DNA of 64,000 nt from positions 2,728,501 to 2,792,500 of the forward strand of contig NZ_JHZZ01000001.1 in the NCBI RefSeq assembly GCF_000687935.1, written 5' to 3'. This document shows positions 54,265-63,550 of this stretch, one piece after another. The DNA comes from Polaribacter sp. Hel_I_88. Lineage in GTDB: Bacteria > Bacteroidota > Bacteroidia > Flavobacteriales > Flavobacteriaceae. Within the stretch, counting starts at the first letter, position 1. Each line of letters starts with the position of its first letter. A model generated the notes under the pieces. The model did no database searches. It was not told the DNA's origin and saw nothing but the letters and a program-made list of their open reading frames with translations. Position numbers and translations under genes: made by a program.

Positions 54265-55845
54265 ATGAAACCATTTCATATCTTATTATTTTGGATTTCT
54301 TCACCTCTTGTTCTTTTGTCTTGTGCACATCCAAAAGTAACATCGCAAGAGAATTCTAACAAACCAAATATTATTTTAATTATGGTTGATGATATGGGAT
54401 ACTCAGATTTAGGTTGTTATGGTGGAGAAATAGAAACTCCTAACTTAGATAAAATGGCCGAAAAAGGAATTCGTTTTACACAAATGCACAATACTTCCAA
54501 ATGTTTTCCTTCTAGAGCAACGCTGCTTACAGGATTGTACGCACAGCAAGTGGGAATGGGTATAAAACCAAAAAAATTCAAGAACTCCATTAGTTTAGGT
54601 GATTTACTAAAGTCTGAAGGATATAGTACCTACTTTTCTGGAAAGAATCATAGTGAAACAAGTTTATTTAATTTCGGATTTGATCATGTGTATGAATTCT
54701 TTGGAGGCGCCACTAATCATTTTAATCCAGGAAAACAAAGAAAGGGAGAACCTGAACCTATTTTTAAAGGTGGCCCCAATGTTTGGAATATCGATGCAAA
54801 AAAACACAAACCTTATACCACAACATCCGATTTCTACTCAACCGACTATTTTACAAAATACGCCATGTCTTTTATAGAGGATTCTGCGGAAGATCAGAAA
54901 CCTTTTTTTCTTTATTTAGCCTATACAGCTCCTCACGATCCTTTAATGGCATGGCCAGAAGATATTGCTAAATATAGGGGGAAATACAAAGTAGGGTATA
55001 AAGCGATACGAGATGCGCGCTATAAAAAAATGCTAGACTTGGGGATGGTAGACGCAACTATGAAATTATCAACACAAACGACCAAAGATTGGAATTCCTT
55101 ATCTGAAGAAGAAAAAGACAGCGAAGATTTAAAGATGGCTATTTATGCTGCCATGATAGATCGTATAGATCAAAACATTGGAAAATTATTAGACAAGCTA
55201 AAACAAACTGGAAAAATAGAAAACACCTTAGTATTATTTGTTTCAGATAACGGTGCTAGTGGCGAAAATGCAGAACGCAATCTTCAACAAGAGAATGCAA
55301 GAATCGGAGGAGAACTAGGTAGTTTATCTTATTGGGGGTCTTTGAAGCAAGATTGGGCAAATGTTAGCAATACTCCATATCGTTTGTATAAAAATGATAG
55401 TTATGAAGGTGGAATTTGCACCCCATTCATAGCGTATTGGCCAGGGGTTATAACGAATGAAGGTTCCATTAATAATGCACCTATGCATTTTGTTGATTTT
55501 ATGGCAACATTTCAAGACATTACCAAAGCTACATACCCTAAATCATTTAGAAACCAATCTATTGTGCCAATGCAAGGAGTAAGTTTTCTACCTGCGTTAC
55601 TTGGTGATCAAATTCCAAAACGAGAAAAACCAATTTTTTGGCAATGGGCAAAAGGAAAAGCAATTCGCTCCGGAAAATGGAAAGCAGTGGCAAAAAGAAA
55701 TGCATGGGAACTGTATGATATGAATACAGATAGAAATGAAACTACTGATTTAAAAGACAAGTATCCCAAGAAGTTTCAGGAACTAGTTAACGAATATAAT
55801 ACATGGGAGGCATTAAATGTATCTTATAAAAACACAAAAAAATAA
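54265..55845 (+). CDS. Sulfatase, arylsulfatase-like lipoprotein
   Basis: The 526-residue protein has a lipoprotein signal (SPLVLLSCAHPK, Cys at about residue 20). The metal site is KPNIILIMVDDMGYSDLGCYG. The activation motif SKCFPSRATLLTGLYAQQVG has C80 as formylglycine precursor, with Phe in the variable second position. FSGKNHSETSLFNFGFD replaces the common GKWHLG, and FVSDNGASGENAERNLQQE is the C-terminal metal segment. YKNDSYEGGICTPFIAYWPG is the usual calcium-side motif. This branch resembles S1_4-type sulfatases, stated with caution. It starts one base after the stop of the 52866 gene, so the two are translationally coupled, and susC follows after 52 bases. Confidence 0.93.
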   Translation: MKPFHILLFWISSPLVLLSCAHPKVTSQENSNKPNIILIMVDDMGYSDLGCYGGEIETPNLDKMAEKGIRFTQMHNTSKCFPSRATLLTGLYAQQVGMGIKPKKFKNSISLGDLLKSEGYSTYFSGKNHSETSLFNFGFDHVYEFFGGATNHFNPGKQRKGEPEPIFKGGPNVWNIDAKKHKPYTTTSDFYSTDYFTKYAMSFIEDSAEDQKPFFLYLAYTAPHDPLMAWPEDIAKYRGKYKVGYKAIRDARYKKMLDLGMVDATMKLSTQTTKDWNSLSEEEKDSEDLKMAIYAAMIDRIDQNIGKLLDKLKQTGKIENTLVLFVSDNGASGENAERNLQQENARIGGELGSLSYWGSLKQDWANVSNTPYRLYKNDSYEGGICTPFIAYWPGVITNEGSINNAPMHFVDFMATFQDITKATYPKSFRNQSIVPMQGVSFLPALLGDQIPKREKPIFWQWAKGKAIRSGKWKAVAKRNAWELYDMNTDRNETTDLKDKYPKKFQELVNEYNTWEALNVSYKNTKK

Positions 55846-55897
55846 CAAGTAATAAAACATTTTTTTAATCAACCATTAATAACTTAAACAGAACAAC

Positions 55898-58800
55898 ATG
55901 AAATTACATCGAAGTATTAAATTATTCATCTTGCTGTTTCTCGGCACCTTACAATATGCTAGTGCACAGCAAATAAATTTGAAAGGTGTTGTTACTGATG
56001 CTAGCAAAAATCCCATACCAGGGGTTTCAATTCTGATCCTTGGCGAAAAACAAAAAGGAACCATGACCGATTTTGACGGGAAGTTTGTTCTTCAAGTAAA
56101 AAAAGGAAATAAGTTAAGATTTTCATACCTAGGCATGCAAGAAAAAGAAATCTTAATTACCAATCAACAAACATTAAGTGTTGTATTAGATGAAGGTGTA
56201 GAATATTTAGATGAAATTGTCATAATTGGTTATGAATCTGTAAAACGATCCGATTTAACAGGTAGTGTGTCTTCTATAAAAGGTTCAGATATTGTGAAAC
56301 AAGCAACACCTAATTTGGCATCGGCCCTTGTCGGAAAAGCTTCAGGAGTATATGTACGGAACACTGGCTCTGAACCAGGTGGGGGTACTTCCATCAAAAT
56401 TAGAGGCTTAAATACTATTAATGGTACTGGAGAACCCTTATACGTGATTGATGGAATTTATGCCGAAGATATTAATTTTTTAAATCCGACAGATGTTGAA
56501 TCTATTGAAATTCTAAAAGATGCATCAGCAACCGCAATTTATGGTTCTAGAGGAGCAAATGGAGTTGTTCTGATTACAACGAAAACAGCTAAAAGTGGCA
56601 AAACAAGAGTGTCTTATGCTCATTTTTATGCTTACAAAGACATGGCAAGAAAATTAGATCTTGTAAATGCAGAGGAGTATGCCACATTATTTTATGAAAT
56701 GAAGGCCGCAGAACCCAATATTATTTTACCAGAAGAAGAAATTCCAGGATTTCCAGAAAATGATCCTGATAGTTGGTCTAATGGCTCTGATTGGTTACAA
56801 GAAACAAGACAATTTTGGGCCTTGGCGAATCATGATTTTAAAATTAATTATGGTTCAGATAGTTCTGCATTGGGTTTTGGGGTGAATTATGTAAAAGATG
56901 ACGGAGCCTTTAAAGGGCAGAGTTATGAAAGACTTACCATAAATTTTAATGGTAAAGTAAATATTTCGAAAGCGATAGAGTTTGGCTATTCAATGAATGG
57001 AGTTCGTACAAATTTTGATCAACTAAGAGATGGTCAAAGAGCCATAGCCGCTATTTATGGAACAGCGCCAGTGATTCCAATTTATAATGAGGATGGATCC
57101 TATAATTTTAACAATGTAATAGGAGAACCCAATCAATTTGAAAATCCACTTTCAAGACTTGAAAATTCGATTGATTTAGATCAAACAGATCGAGTATTGA
57201 GTAATATGTTCGTCAATATAAAGTTTGGCCAAGGTTTTAAATTAGCGGCAAGTTTAAAGTATAATTATAGAAATAGGGAAAGAAAAAGTTATCTACCTAG
57301 TAATACATTGGAGGGTGCTCAAACCAATGGGGTGGCCAATATAAACAGTCAAAAAGTAGAAGACATTACTAATAACTACATCCTTACAAAGTCTTTAAAA
57401 CTAAATAAACATAATTTTACTTTTTTAGGAGGTATGGAAATTGGTAAGAGAACAGGAACTTCTCAAAATTCAGGAAATATAACCCAGTTCAATACCGATC
57501 TTTATGGACCCTTTAATTTAGGAGCTGGTGCTTCTATAGAAGGGTATGATTCTGAAAAAAATCAAGAAACTTTATTAGGTTATATTGGAAGGATCAACTA
57601 TAAATATAATAATAAGTACTTTCTTACATTAACCGCAAGGTATGATGGCTCTTCTAAGTTTGGAGCTGAGAATAAATGGAACCTTTTTCCAGGAATTGCT
57701 TTGGCATATGACATGTCTAAAGAAAAATTCCTAGCCAATAGCGAAGTTGTTTCTAGTTGGAAATGGAGACTAAGTGCTGGTCAATCTGGTAGTTCAAGTA
57801 TTCAACCTTATCAATCTCAAGGATCAATTTTTAATTTAGGTCTTTCGGCAACTGGACCTTCTTATGTATTTGGCGATAATGTTATCCAAGGAGAAGTTCC
57901 ACAAAGTTTTGATAATCCAAATTTAAAATGGGAAACTACCACACAGTATAACTTGGGAGTGGACATTAGCTTATGGAGAGGACGCTTTAATTTTAGTGCC
58001 GATATCTACCATAAAGCTGTTTCCGACTTATTATTAAGAAACTTTCAGTTACCCGGTGTTTCTGGTTTTGATACCACAACCGTAAATGCTGGCGATATGG
58101 TCAATACGGGTGTTGATATTAGTTTTGGAGGTAATATTTTAAAAAAAGGGGATTTTTCTTTTTCCTCTAACGTAGTTTTTTCACATTATAAAAATGAAGT
58201 AACCAAATGGATTGGTGAAGGGCAATTGATCCGAGAATCTAGATATACAGGGTATGCAGGTGAAGGCTATGCTTATGGCGTTTTTTGGGAAGTGCCTCAA
58301 TTAGGTGTTTTTCCTGACCAAGCAGCTATTGATAATTACACCTTTACGGATCCTGACACAGGAGTCATCACTATGATTCAACCGGTTTCTGTTCCCGGTG
58401 ATATTCAATATCAAGATACCAATGGCGATGGAAGAATTTCAGCAGATGATAGAACAAAAGTAGGATCTCCTCATCCAGATTTTACCTTGGGTATGGGTTT
58501 TGATTTTAAATATAAAAGATGGTCTTTAAATACATACATTAACGCTGTAGTTGGAAAAGATATTTACAATGCCTCTAACGAGCAATTAATGGATACTCAT
58601 TTATTTAGTACCGTTAAATGGAACAATTCTTTTGGTGATGCCATTACTGCTTCCTCTAGAATGTTAAATCGTTGGACACCCGAAAATACAATTACCGATG
58701 TTCCTAGGATGGGCTCTAAAGGATATGATGGCGTTTCTGCAAATTTAAGTAATGTAGAAAATGGTGATTTTATAAGATTAGAAAACATCTCCTTGACGTA

Positions 58801-59023
58801 CGCAATCCCAACTGAAAAGCTCAAAAGTATTTCAAACCTATCTGTATTTGGTAGTGTTCAAAATGCTTTTTTAATAACCAACTATTCTGGTACAGATCCT
58901 GATGCAAATCAGGTTACACCTGGGGGTTGGGACACAAATCAAGGAGCTGGTGTTATGGGCTTTGAAAGCTTTGGATATCCGCGTCCTGTAATTTATACCT
59001 TAGGATTTAATATTAACTTTTAA
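55898..59023 (+). CDS. susC: SusC-like TonB-dependent outer-membrane transporter 2
   Basis: The 1041-residue protein has a signal peptide ending near residue 24 (ASAQQ). Its regulatory domain is NLKGVVTDASKNPIPGVSI (about 26-105). The SusC box DEIVIIGYESVKRSDLTGSV differs from the usual VVGYG. The plug has ALVGKASGVYVRNTGSEPGG and SIEILKDASATAIYGSRGAN. The barrel ends VIYTLGFNINF with the terminal aromatic residue needed for outer-membrane insertion. It imports oligosaccharides with TonB energy and pairs with the SusD 11 bases downstream. It is moderately related to SusC1; two pairs in one locus suggest two different imported products. Confidence 0.96.
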   Translation: MKLHRSIKLFILLFLGTLQYASAQQINLKGVVTDASKNPIPGVSILILGEKQKGTMTDFDGKFVLQVKKGNKLRFSYLGMQEKEILITNQQTLSVVLDEGVEYLDEIVIIGYESVKRSDLTGSVSSIKGSDIVKQATPNLASALVGKASGVYVRNTGSEPGGGTSIKIRGLNTINGTGEPLYVIDGIYAEDINFLNPTDVESIEILKDASATAIYGSRGANGVVLITTKTAKSGKTRVSYAHFYAYKDMARKLDLVNAEEYATLFYEMKAAEPNIILPEEEIPGFPENDPDSWSNGSDWLQETRQFWALANHDFKINYGSDSSALGFGVNYVKDDGAFKGQSYERLTINFNGKVNISKAIEFGYSMNGVRTNFDQLRDGQRAIAAIYGTAPVIPIYNEDGSYNFNNVIGEPNQFENPLSRLENSIDLDQTDRVLSNMFVNIKFGQGFKLAASLKYNYRNRERKSYLPSNTLEGAQTNGVANINSQKVEDITNNYILTKSLKLNKHNFTFLGGMEIGKRTGTSQNSGNITQFNTDLYGPFNLGAGASIEGYDSEKNQETLLGYIGRINYKYNNKYFLTLTARYDGSSKFGAENKWNLFPGIALAYDMSKEKFLANSEVVSSWKWRLSAGQSGSSSIQPYQSQGSIFNLGLSATGPSYVFGDNVIQGEVPQSFDNPNLKWETTTQYNLGVDISLWRGRFNFSADIYHKAVSDLLLRNFQLPGVSGFDTTTVNAGDMVNTGVDISFGGNILKKGDFSFSSNVVFSHYKNEVTKWIGEGQLIRESRYTGYAGEGYAYGVFWEVPQLGVFPDQAAIDNYTFTDPDTGVITMIQPVSVPGDIQYQDTNGDGRISADDRTKVGSPHPDFTLGMGFDFKYKRWSLNTYINAVVGKDIYNASNEQLMDTHLFSTVKWNNSFGDAITASSRMLNRWTPENTITDVPRMGSKGYDGVSANLSNVENGDFIRLENISLTYAIPTEKLKSISNLSVFGSVQNAFLITNYSGTDPDANQVTPGGWDTNQGAGVMGFESFGYPRPVIYTLGFNINF

Positions 59024-59034
59024 AAATTTAGAAA

Positions 59035-60597
59035 ATGAAAAAAATATCATATCTAATGCTGATTTTTTTATTCGTTTCTTGTTCAGATTATCTTGAGGAA
59101 GAAGTGTTTAGTTCATCGCAAACTTCAAATTTTTACCAAAATGAGCAACAAGGTATATCTGCCTTAAATGGAGTATATGCTGCCTTACGTGAAACTTATT
59201 TTTCTTATAGAAACGATTATCAATTTGCTCAAATGTTAGAGGGGCCTACAGGAACGGTTGTTCAAAATGGCTTATATAACGATATGAACTACAGCGATAC
59301 ACAACTTAAAAATATTGGAGAAACTTGGGATAGAATGTGGGTTTGTGTTAACAGAGCGAGCACACTCATTAGACTGCTTAAAGTAGAAAATATTGAAGAA
59401 TCTTCCGTGAAACGAATTCTTGCTGAAGCTAAGTTTTTAAGAGCAGTATGCTATTTTAACCTTGTAAGAATGTGGGGTCAAGTACCTATCATGAATGGGG
59501 TTACTTCTTTAGAGGAAGGCTACCCAGTTAAATCTTCTGAAAGTGATGTTTATAAATTTATTATCGAAGATTTAAAATCTGCAGCACAAGATTTGCCAAA
59601 ATGGAACGAGTATTCCTCTTTAGGACAACCTTCAGCTTCAGGTACTTTGTTGAACAACTATCAAAATTATGAGCCAGGAAGGGCAACAAAAGGTGCAGCA
59701 CAAGGTATATTAGCAAAAGTTTATTTAACAATTGCTTCATCGATAAATTCAAATGCCAATAGGTTTGATAATGCATTTGATATGAATGAGATGTATACAA
59801 ATGCCAAAATGATGTGCGAAGAAGTGTACAATGGAGGTCATGGTTATGGATTGATTGATAATTACTTTGATGTTTTTCAAGAAGAGAATGAGAACGGAAT
59901 GGAGGATATTTTTTCGATTAATTTCACGGAGGGTACAGATGTAAAAGTAGGAAATTCATTAGCCTCAGTTACAGGTATTAGAAGAGCTGGAATTTTATCT
60001 GAAGAAAAACAAACAATGCGCGCTGAACCGTCCTTTTTAGAAGAGTTTGATGATGCAGATGAGCGTAAAGAAGCTACGTTCGTATTAAGGTACTATGATA
60101 AAAATGAAAATTTATTAACATTTGAGAATCGTGATTATCGAATTTTACCCTACAAAAAATACTGGAGTGACTATCAATTATCACCAGATAATATACCTAT
60201 GGTAAGAACAACATATCAATGGAATACAAGTCCATTAGTAACGGGTCATTTTGGTGATGACATTCCAGTATTAAGATATTCAGATTTGTTACTTATGTAT
60301 GCTGAGGCATTGCATGCATTAGGAGATGATGCCTTGGCTTTAGAAAGAGTGGCAGATGTTAGAGAAAGAGCAAATTTGGGAAGGATTATGCCTCCTGGCG
60401 ATGTTTTAGAATTGATTATTTCGGAAAGACGAAGAGAACTTTGTTTTGAAAATCAATTATGGTTTGATTATTTAAGATTGAATTTAACACCTCGTTATCG
60501 TCCAGATTTAGCAGATAGTAAATATAAATACTTTCCAATTCCTGTTGCTGATCTTATGTCGTATCCAGGTTTAAGACCACAAAATCCAGGTTGGTAG
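59035..60597 (+). CDS. susD: SusD/RagB-like surface glycan-binding lipoprotein 2
   Basis: The 520-residue protein has a short lipoprotein signal (LMLIFLFVSCSDY, Cys at about residue 16). SusD-fold blocks are YQNEQQGISALNGVYAALRE (about 36-55), AEAKFLRAVCYFNLVRMWGQ, AKVYLTIASSINSN, RYSDLLLMYAEALHALG and RRRELCFENQLWFDYLRLN near the end. The insertion NNYQNYEPGRATKGAAQG is longer than in SusD1. It would bind glycan on the outer surface and hand it to SusC2. The gene follows susC2 after 11 bases and is the last gene of the operator-E operon. Confidence 0.94.
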   Translation: MKKISYLMLIFLFVSCSDYLEEEVFSSSQTSNFYQNEQQGISALNGVYAALRETYFSYRNDYQFAQMLEGPTGTVVQNGLYNDMNYSDTQLKNIGETWDRMWVCVNRASTLIRLLKVENIEESSVKRILAEAKFLRAVCYFNLVRMWGQVPIMNGVTSLEEGYPVKSSESDVYKFIIEDLKSAAQDLPKWNEYSSLGQPSASGTLLNNYQNYEPGRATKGAAQGILAKVYLTIASSINSNANRFDNAFDMNEMYTNAKMMCEEVYNGGHGYGLIDNYFDVFQEENENGMEDIFSINFTEGTDVKVGNSLASVTGIRRAGILSEEKQTMRAEPSFLEEFDDADERKEATFVLRYYDKNENLLTFENRDYRILPYKKYWSDYQLSPDNIPMVRTTYQWNTSPLVTGHFGDDIPVLRYSDLLLMYAEALHALGDDALALERVADVRERANLGRIMPPGDVLELIISERRRELCFENQLWFDYLRLNLTPRYRPDLADSKYKYFPIPVADLMSYPGLRPQNPGW

Positions 60598-60740
60598 TAT
60601 TTTTTATTGAAAATTCTAATTAAAAATAGAAACCACTTCTAAAACAACATGTATAATAATATAAATAAAAAAATGTCCTATTGCTTACGCTCAATAGCAT
60701 TTTGATATGTTTTCATGCAAATAGCGAAATTTTCATTTTT

Positions 60741-60811
60741 CTTGAGACAAATTCATATCATTTTTGAAATAAATAAAATGTACTGATATTATTTTTTTTT
60801 GATTTTATTTG
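60741..60811 (+). promoter_or_regulatory. Operator/promoter copy J (60965 gene)
   Basis: First half-site CTTGAGACAAAT at 60741, second TTTGAAATAAAT at 60763 (22 bases), TTTG box at 60808-60811 (45 bases, one more than usual). It lies about 155 bases before the ATG at 60965. A weak hairpin at about 60678-60697 (CTATTG/CAATAG) may end the susD2 transcript; the remainder of the 367-base gap shows nothing else. Confidence 0.58.
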
Positions 60812-60964
60812 AACATTCGTAATAAATAAATCGTAGATGCTATAATAAAAATGGAAAAGTTATCCAATCAATTGGTAATTCTGTCTTTCTTGCACACTGT
60901 CCAAATTAAAAGAAAATGAGATGATTTTTAATAATACGTGATAACCATATTAATAAGTTGAAAA

Positions 60965-63547
60965 ATGAAAAATACAATTACTTTACTAATACTTTTATGT
61001 GTTTCAATTAAGCTTTATGCACAAACAAATATTCCGCTTACAAATCAAGATTGCGATAATGGAGCAACACTAACGGGTACAAGTCCTTTTACCAATGTCC
61101 CTGGTTTCTCAGTTACTCAAAGCATTGGTTCAACTATTGATCCTGCCACAAGTGGTGTTGTAAATGGCGAATTTGTTGTTAATATTACCTCAAGTTCTAC
61201 TGTGCAAGGAGATCTTCTATTTGAGACGGACAAGGCAGATATAAGTACTTTTGATACTTCTGAGGTTTTCACATTTACTTGGCAAATGAAAACGATTAGT
61301 TTAACCGATAAAACATCACCATACAATATTATTGCAAAATTTTATGATGAAGATAATGAAGATGTTACTGGAGCCTGTACTTTTTCTATCATTAAAACCA
61401 AAGGCGACTACAAGTCTGGATCTGCAAATACATTTCAAACAAATAAAGTTGTGGTTGCAGTACAACCAAATGCTAATGGTAAAAACGCAAAATATATTAC
61501 GTTGCAAGTTCAGCTAGGTAAACTATTTGATGGTGTAAATACAGGAACAGGAACAGTAATATTTGATAGCTTTACACTTGGAAGCCAACCCGAGAATAAT
61601 TTTGTATCGGGAAATACAGCAGTACCCATTAGTTATTATGGGTCATGGGATCGAGGAGGAGCGATTGATGATTATTCAGATCCAAAATACGATTATATAT
61701 TAGGCATAGAAGCAAATCCACATTGGGAGGAGATCCAACCTACAGGTCCAGATAGTTTTGATTTTTCTGAATTTCAAGTAGCTCTAGACAACGCGTATAC
61801 TTATAACAAATTAGTAAAGCTTAGCATCAATGTGGGGCCAGATTCGCCTTTATGGATTTACCAGAATGGGGTGCCTTTAGCAGAAGGTGTCGACGAAAAT
61901 ACGAATGAGCCAAATTGGCCATATTATTTAGATCAAGATTATAAAAATTATTATTTTAAGTTAATAGAAGAATTCTCACTCTTTTTAAGGAATCAACCGG
62001 ACCATATTTTCGAGCGTATTGCATTTATACAAGTAAAAACAGGTGCTACTGGTGATGAGGCGCCGTATAAAGGAACTCCTGACGATAGTCAATATATCAT
62101 TTCTGATCAAGATTGGGAAAAATTTCGCATAGAGTCATTTGAAGTATTTAAGCAATATTTTAATGATGTAAGTGACCGTAAAGTAGTATTGCTTTTTAAT
62201 AATGTAGATCCAGCCAAATACCCTGAAGCTTATAATTGGGCAATGACTGAGATAGATCCTGAAATTGGATTCGGGATAAAAGGAGGTGCATACAATAGAG
62301 GGCATCATCTAAGTGATGAACAAACCTTTAAAGAGCAATGGCTGCCATTTTTAGTGAATCCAAAAGGGATGAAGCTGTTTTCGGCCTCTGAAATGGATCA
62401 ATCTTGGCAAAAGCCTATTTTTAGCATCAATACCGAGCTAAGTTTTTATTGGGCAATTTTATCCTCTATAAATACAGGGGTATCAACTACAAATATTACG
62501 GCTAGTGCTATAAAGTATATTTATGAGCACGATGAAATTAGAGATATGTACAAAATGTACAATAAATATGCACAACAAGTATATCCTAAAAACGCAACTG
62601 CAGCTATATCTATTTTTCACGAAGGTTTAAATTCTGCCAATACCGAAAAATTTTCAGAAAGTATTTATGGGAATGCTAGACAAGGAAATACAGATCGTTA
62701 TGAAGCTATATGTAATATATACGCAGCAGGAAGAGGTGCCAAGATGGACGATTTATATGCAGCGACAAGAGGTCAGGTTTACCAGCGTAAGGAGTCTCAA
62801 ACTGGCTATAATGATTCAGGTTGGGAAATTGCTGAAGGAAACTATGAGCGTTTCTTATATCAGATTGATCCTGACAATACCTCTATTGGTTTGTTTAGAG
62901 TACGAGGAGAAATTGATGCCACCTCTTCGAAATACGACCGTTTTGCGCGTTCTTTTGAACATAGTTCAAATAGAAATGCAATGTATTTTAAATTTGATGA
63001 TGAAATGTTCACTGAAACAAGGCCTGCTAGCTTATATTTTAAAATAACATGGCTAGATAAAAATGCAGGTTCAACATGGGCATTAAAATACAAAGATGGA
63101 AATATTGAAAAGACCGCTCTTGAAATTACGGGACAAGGCACGAATGAATGGAAAACTGAACAAGTAACCATTAATGACCTATCATTAGGTGGAGTTGGCT
63201 TAAAAGGTGCTGACTTTACACTGGTAAATACAGATGCTGTAGATGACATCTTTCATGGTATTGAAATAGATATTGAGCGCTTAACGCTAAATATTAATGA
63301 TGATTTGAACAGTGTACAAGACAGAATTACTGTATATCCTAATCCTGTAAGATCTGTACTTTCTTGGAATAATTTAAACGAAATTTATAAAGTATCTGTT
63401 TTTAATGTTATAGGTAAAAAAATTAAAGAATTGGAGAATCCAAAAGGCAATTCAATAGATTTAAGCGAATTAACTCGAGGTATTTACTTTGTTCAGTTTT
63501 ATAATAAAAACCGAAGTACTGTTACTAAAAAAGTAGTGAAATATTAA
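60965..63547 (+). CDS. GH-A-like glycosidase with N-terminal beta domain and T9SS tail
   Basis: The 860-residue protein has the same architecture as the one at 8142: signal peptide (ending KLYAQ), beta-rich N-terminal domain (about 22-215), TIM-barrel-like domain with ISYYGSWDRGG, VKTGATGDE (E365), GGAYNRGHHL and LFSASEMDQSW (E476), beta-sandwich, and a T9SS sorting domain (ITVYPNPVRSVLSW, ending TVTKKVVKY). The two Glu are again 111 residues apart. The N-terminal domains and sorting domains of the two proteins have clearly diverged, while the first 480 bases of the catalytic core are almost identical in DNA. It is presumably an extracellular endo-acting enzyme on the target polysaccharide, an inference from T9SS secretion. 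Operator copy J precedes it, and an IS remnant begins four bases after its stop. Confidence 0.75.
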   Translation: MKNTITLLILLCVSIKLYAQTNIPLTNQDCDNGATLTGTSPFTNVPGFSVTQSIGSTIDPATSGVVNGEFVVNITSSSTVQGDLLFETDKADISTFDTSEVFTFTWQMKTISLTDKTSPYNIIAKFYDEDNEDVTGACTFSIIKTKGDYKSGSANTFQTNKVVVAVQPNANGKNAKYITLQVQLGKLFDGVNTGTGTVIFDSFTLGSQPENNFVSGNTAVPISYYGSWDRGGAIDDYSDPKYDYILGIEANPHWEEIQPTGPDSFDFSEFQVALDNAYTYNKLVKLSINVGPDSPLWIYQNGVPLAEGVDENTNEPNWPYYLDQDYKNYYFKLIEEFSLFLRNQPDHIFERIAFIQVKTGATGDEAPYKGTPDDSQYIISDQDWEKFRIESFEVFKQYFNDVSDRKVVLLFNNVDPAKYPEAYNWAMTEIDPEIGFGIKGGAYNRGHHLSDEQTFKEQWLPFLVNPKGMKLFSASEMDQSWQKPIFSINTELSFYWAILSSINTGVSTTNITASAIKYIYEHDEIRDMYKMYNKYAQQVYPKNATAAISIFHEGLNSANTEKFSESIYGNARQGNTDRYEAICNIYAAGRGAKMDDLYAATRGQVYQRKESQTGYNDSGWEIAEGNYERFLYQIDPDNTSIGLFRVRGEIDATSSKYDRFARSFEHSSNRNAMYFKFDDEMFTETRPASLYFKITWLDKNAGSTWALKYKDGNIEKTALEITGQGTNEWKTEQVTINDLSLGGVGLKGADFTLVNTDAVDDIFHGIEIDIERLTLNINDDLNSVQDRITVYPNPVRSVLSWNNLNEIYKVSVFNVIGKKIKELENPKGNSIDLSELTRGIYFVQFYNKNRSTVTKKVVKY

Positions 63548-63550
63548 GAG

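Noticed and set aside
62667..63047. 126-codon plus-strand ORF inside the 60965 gene, and the 123- and 129-codon antisense ORFs at 10055 and 62860
   Set aside because: They are out-of-frame shadows of strongly conserved GH-A-like coding sequence; their similarity to each other only mirrors that of the parent genes.
3462..63547. Naming the GH-A-like family as GH42 or GH167
   Set aside because: The barrel motifs and two Glu fit clan GH-A in general, but I have no motif specific to either family.
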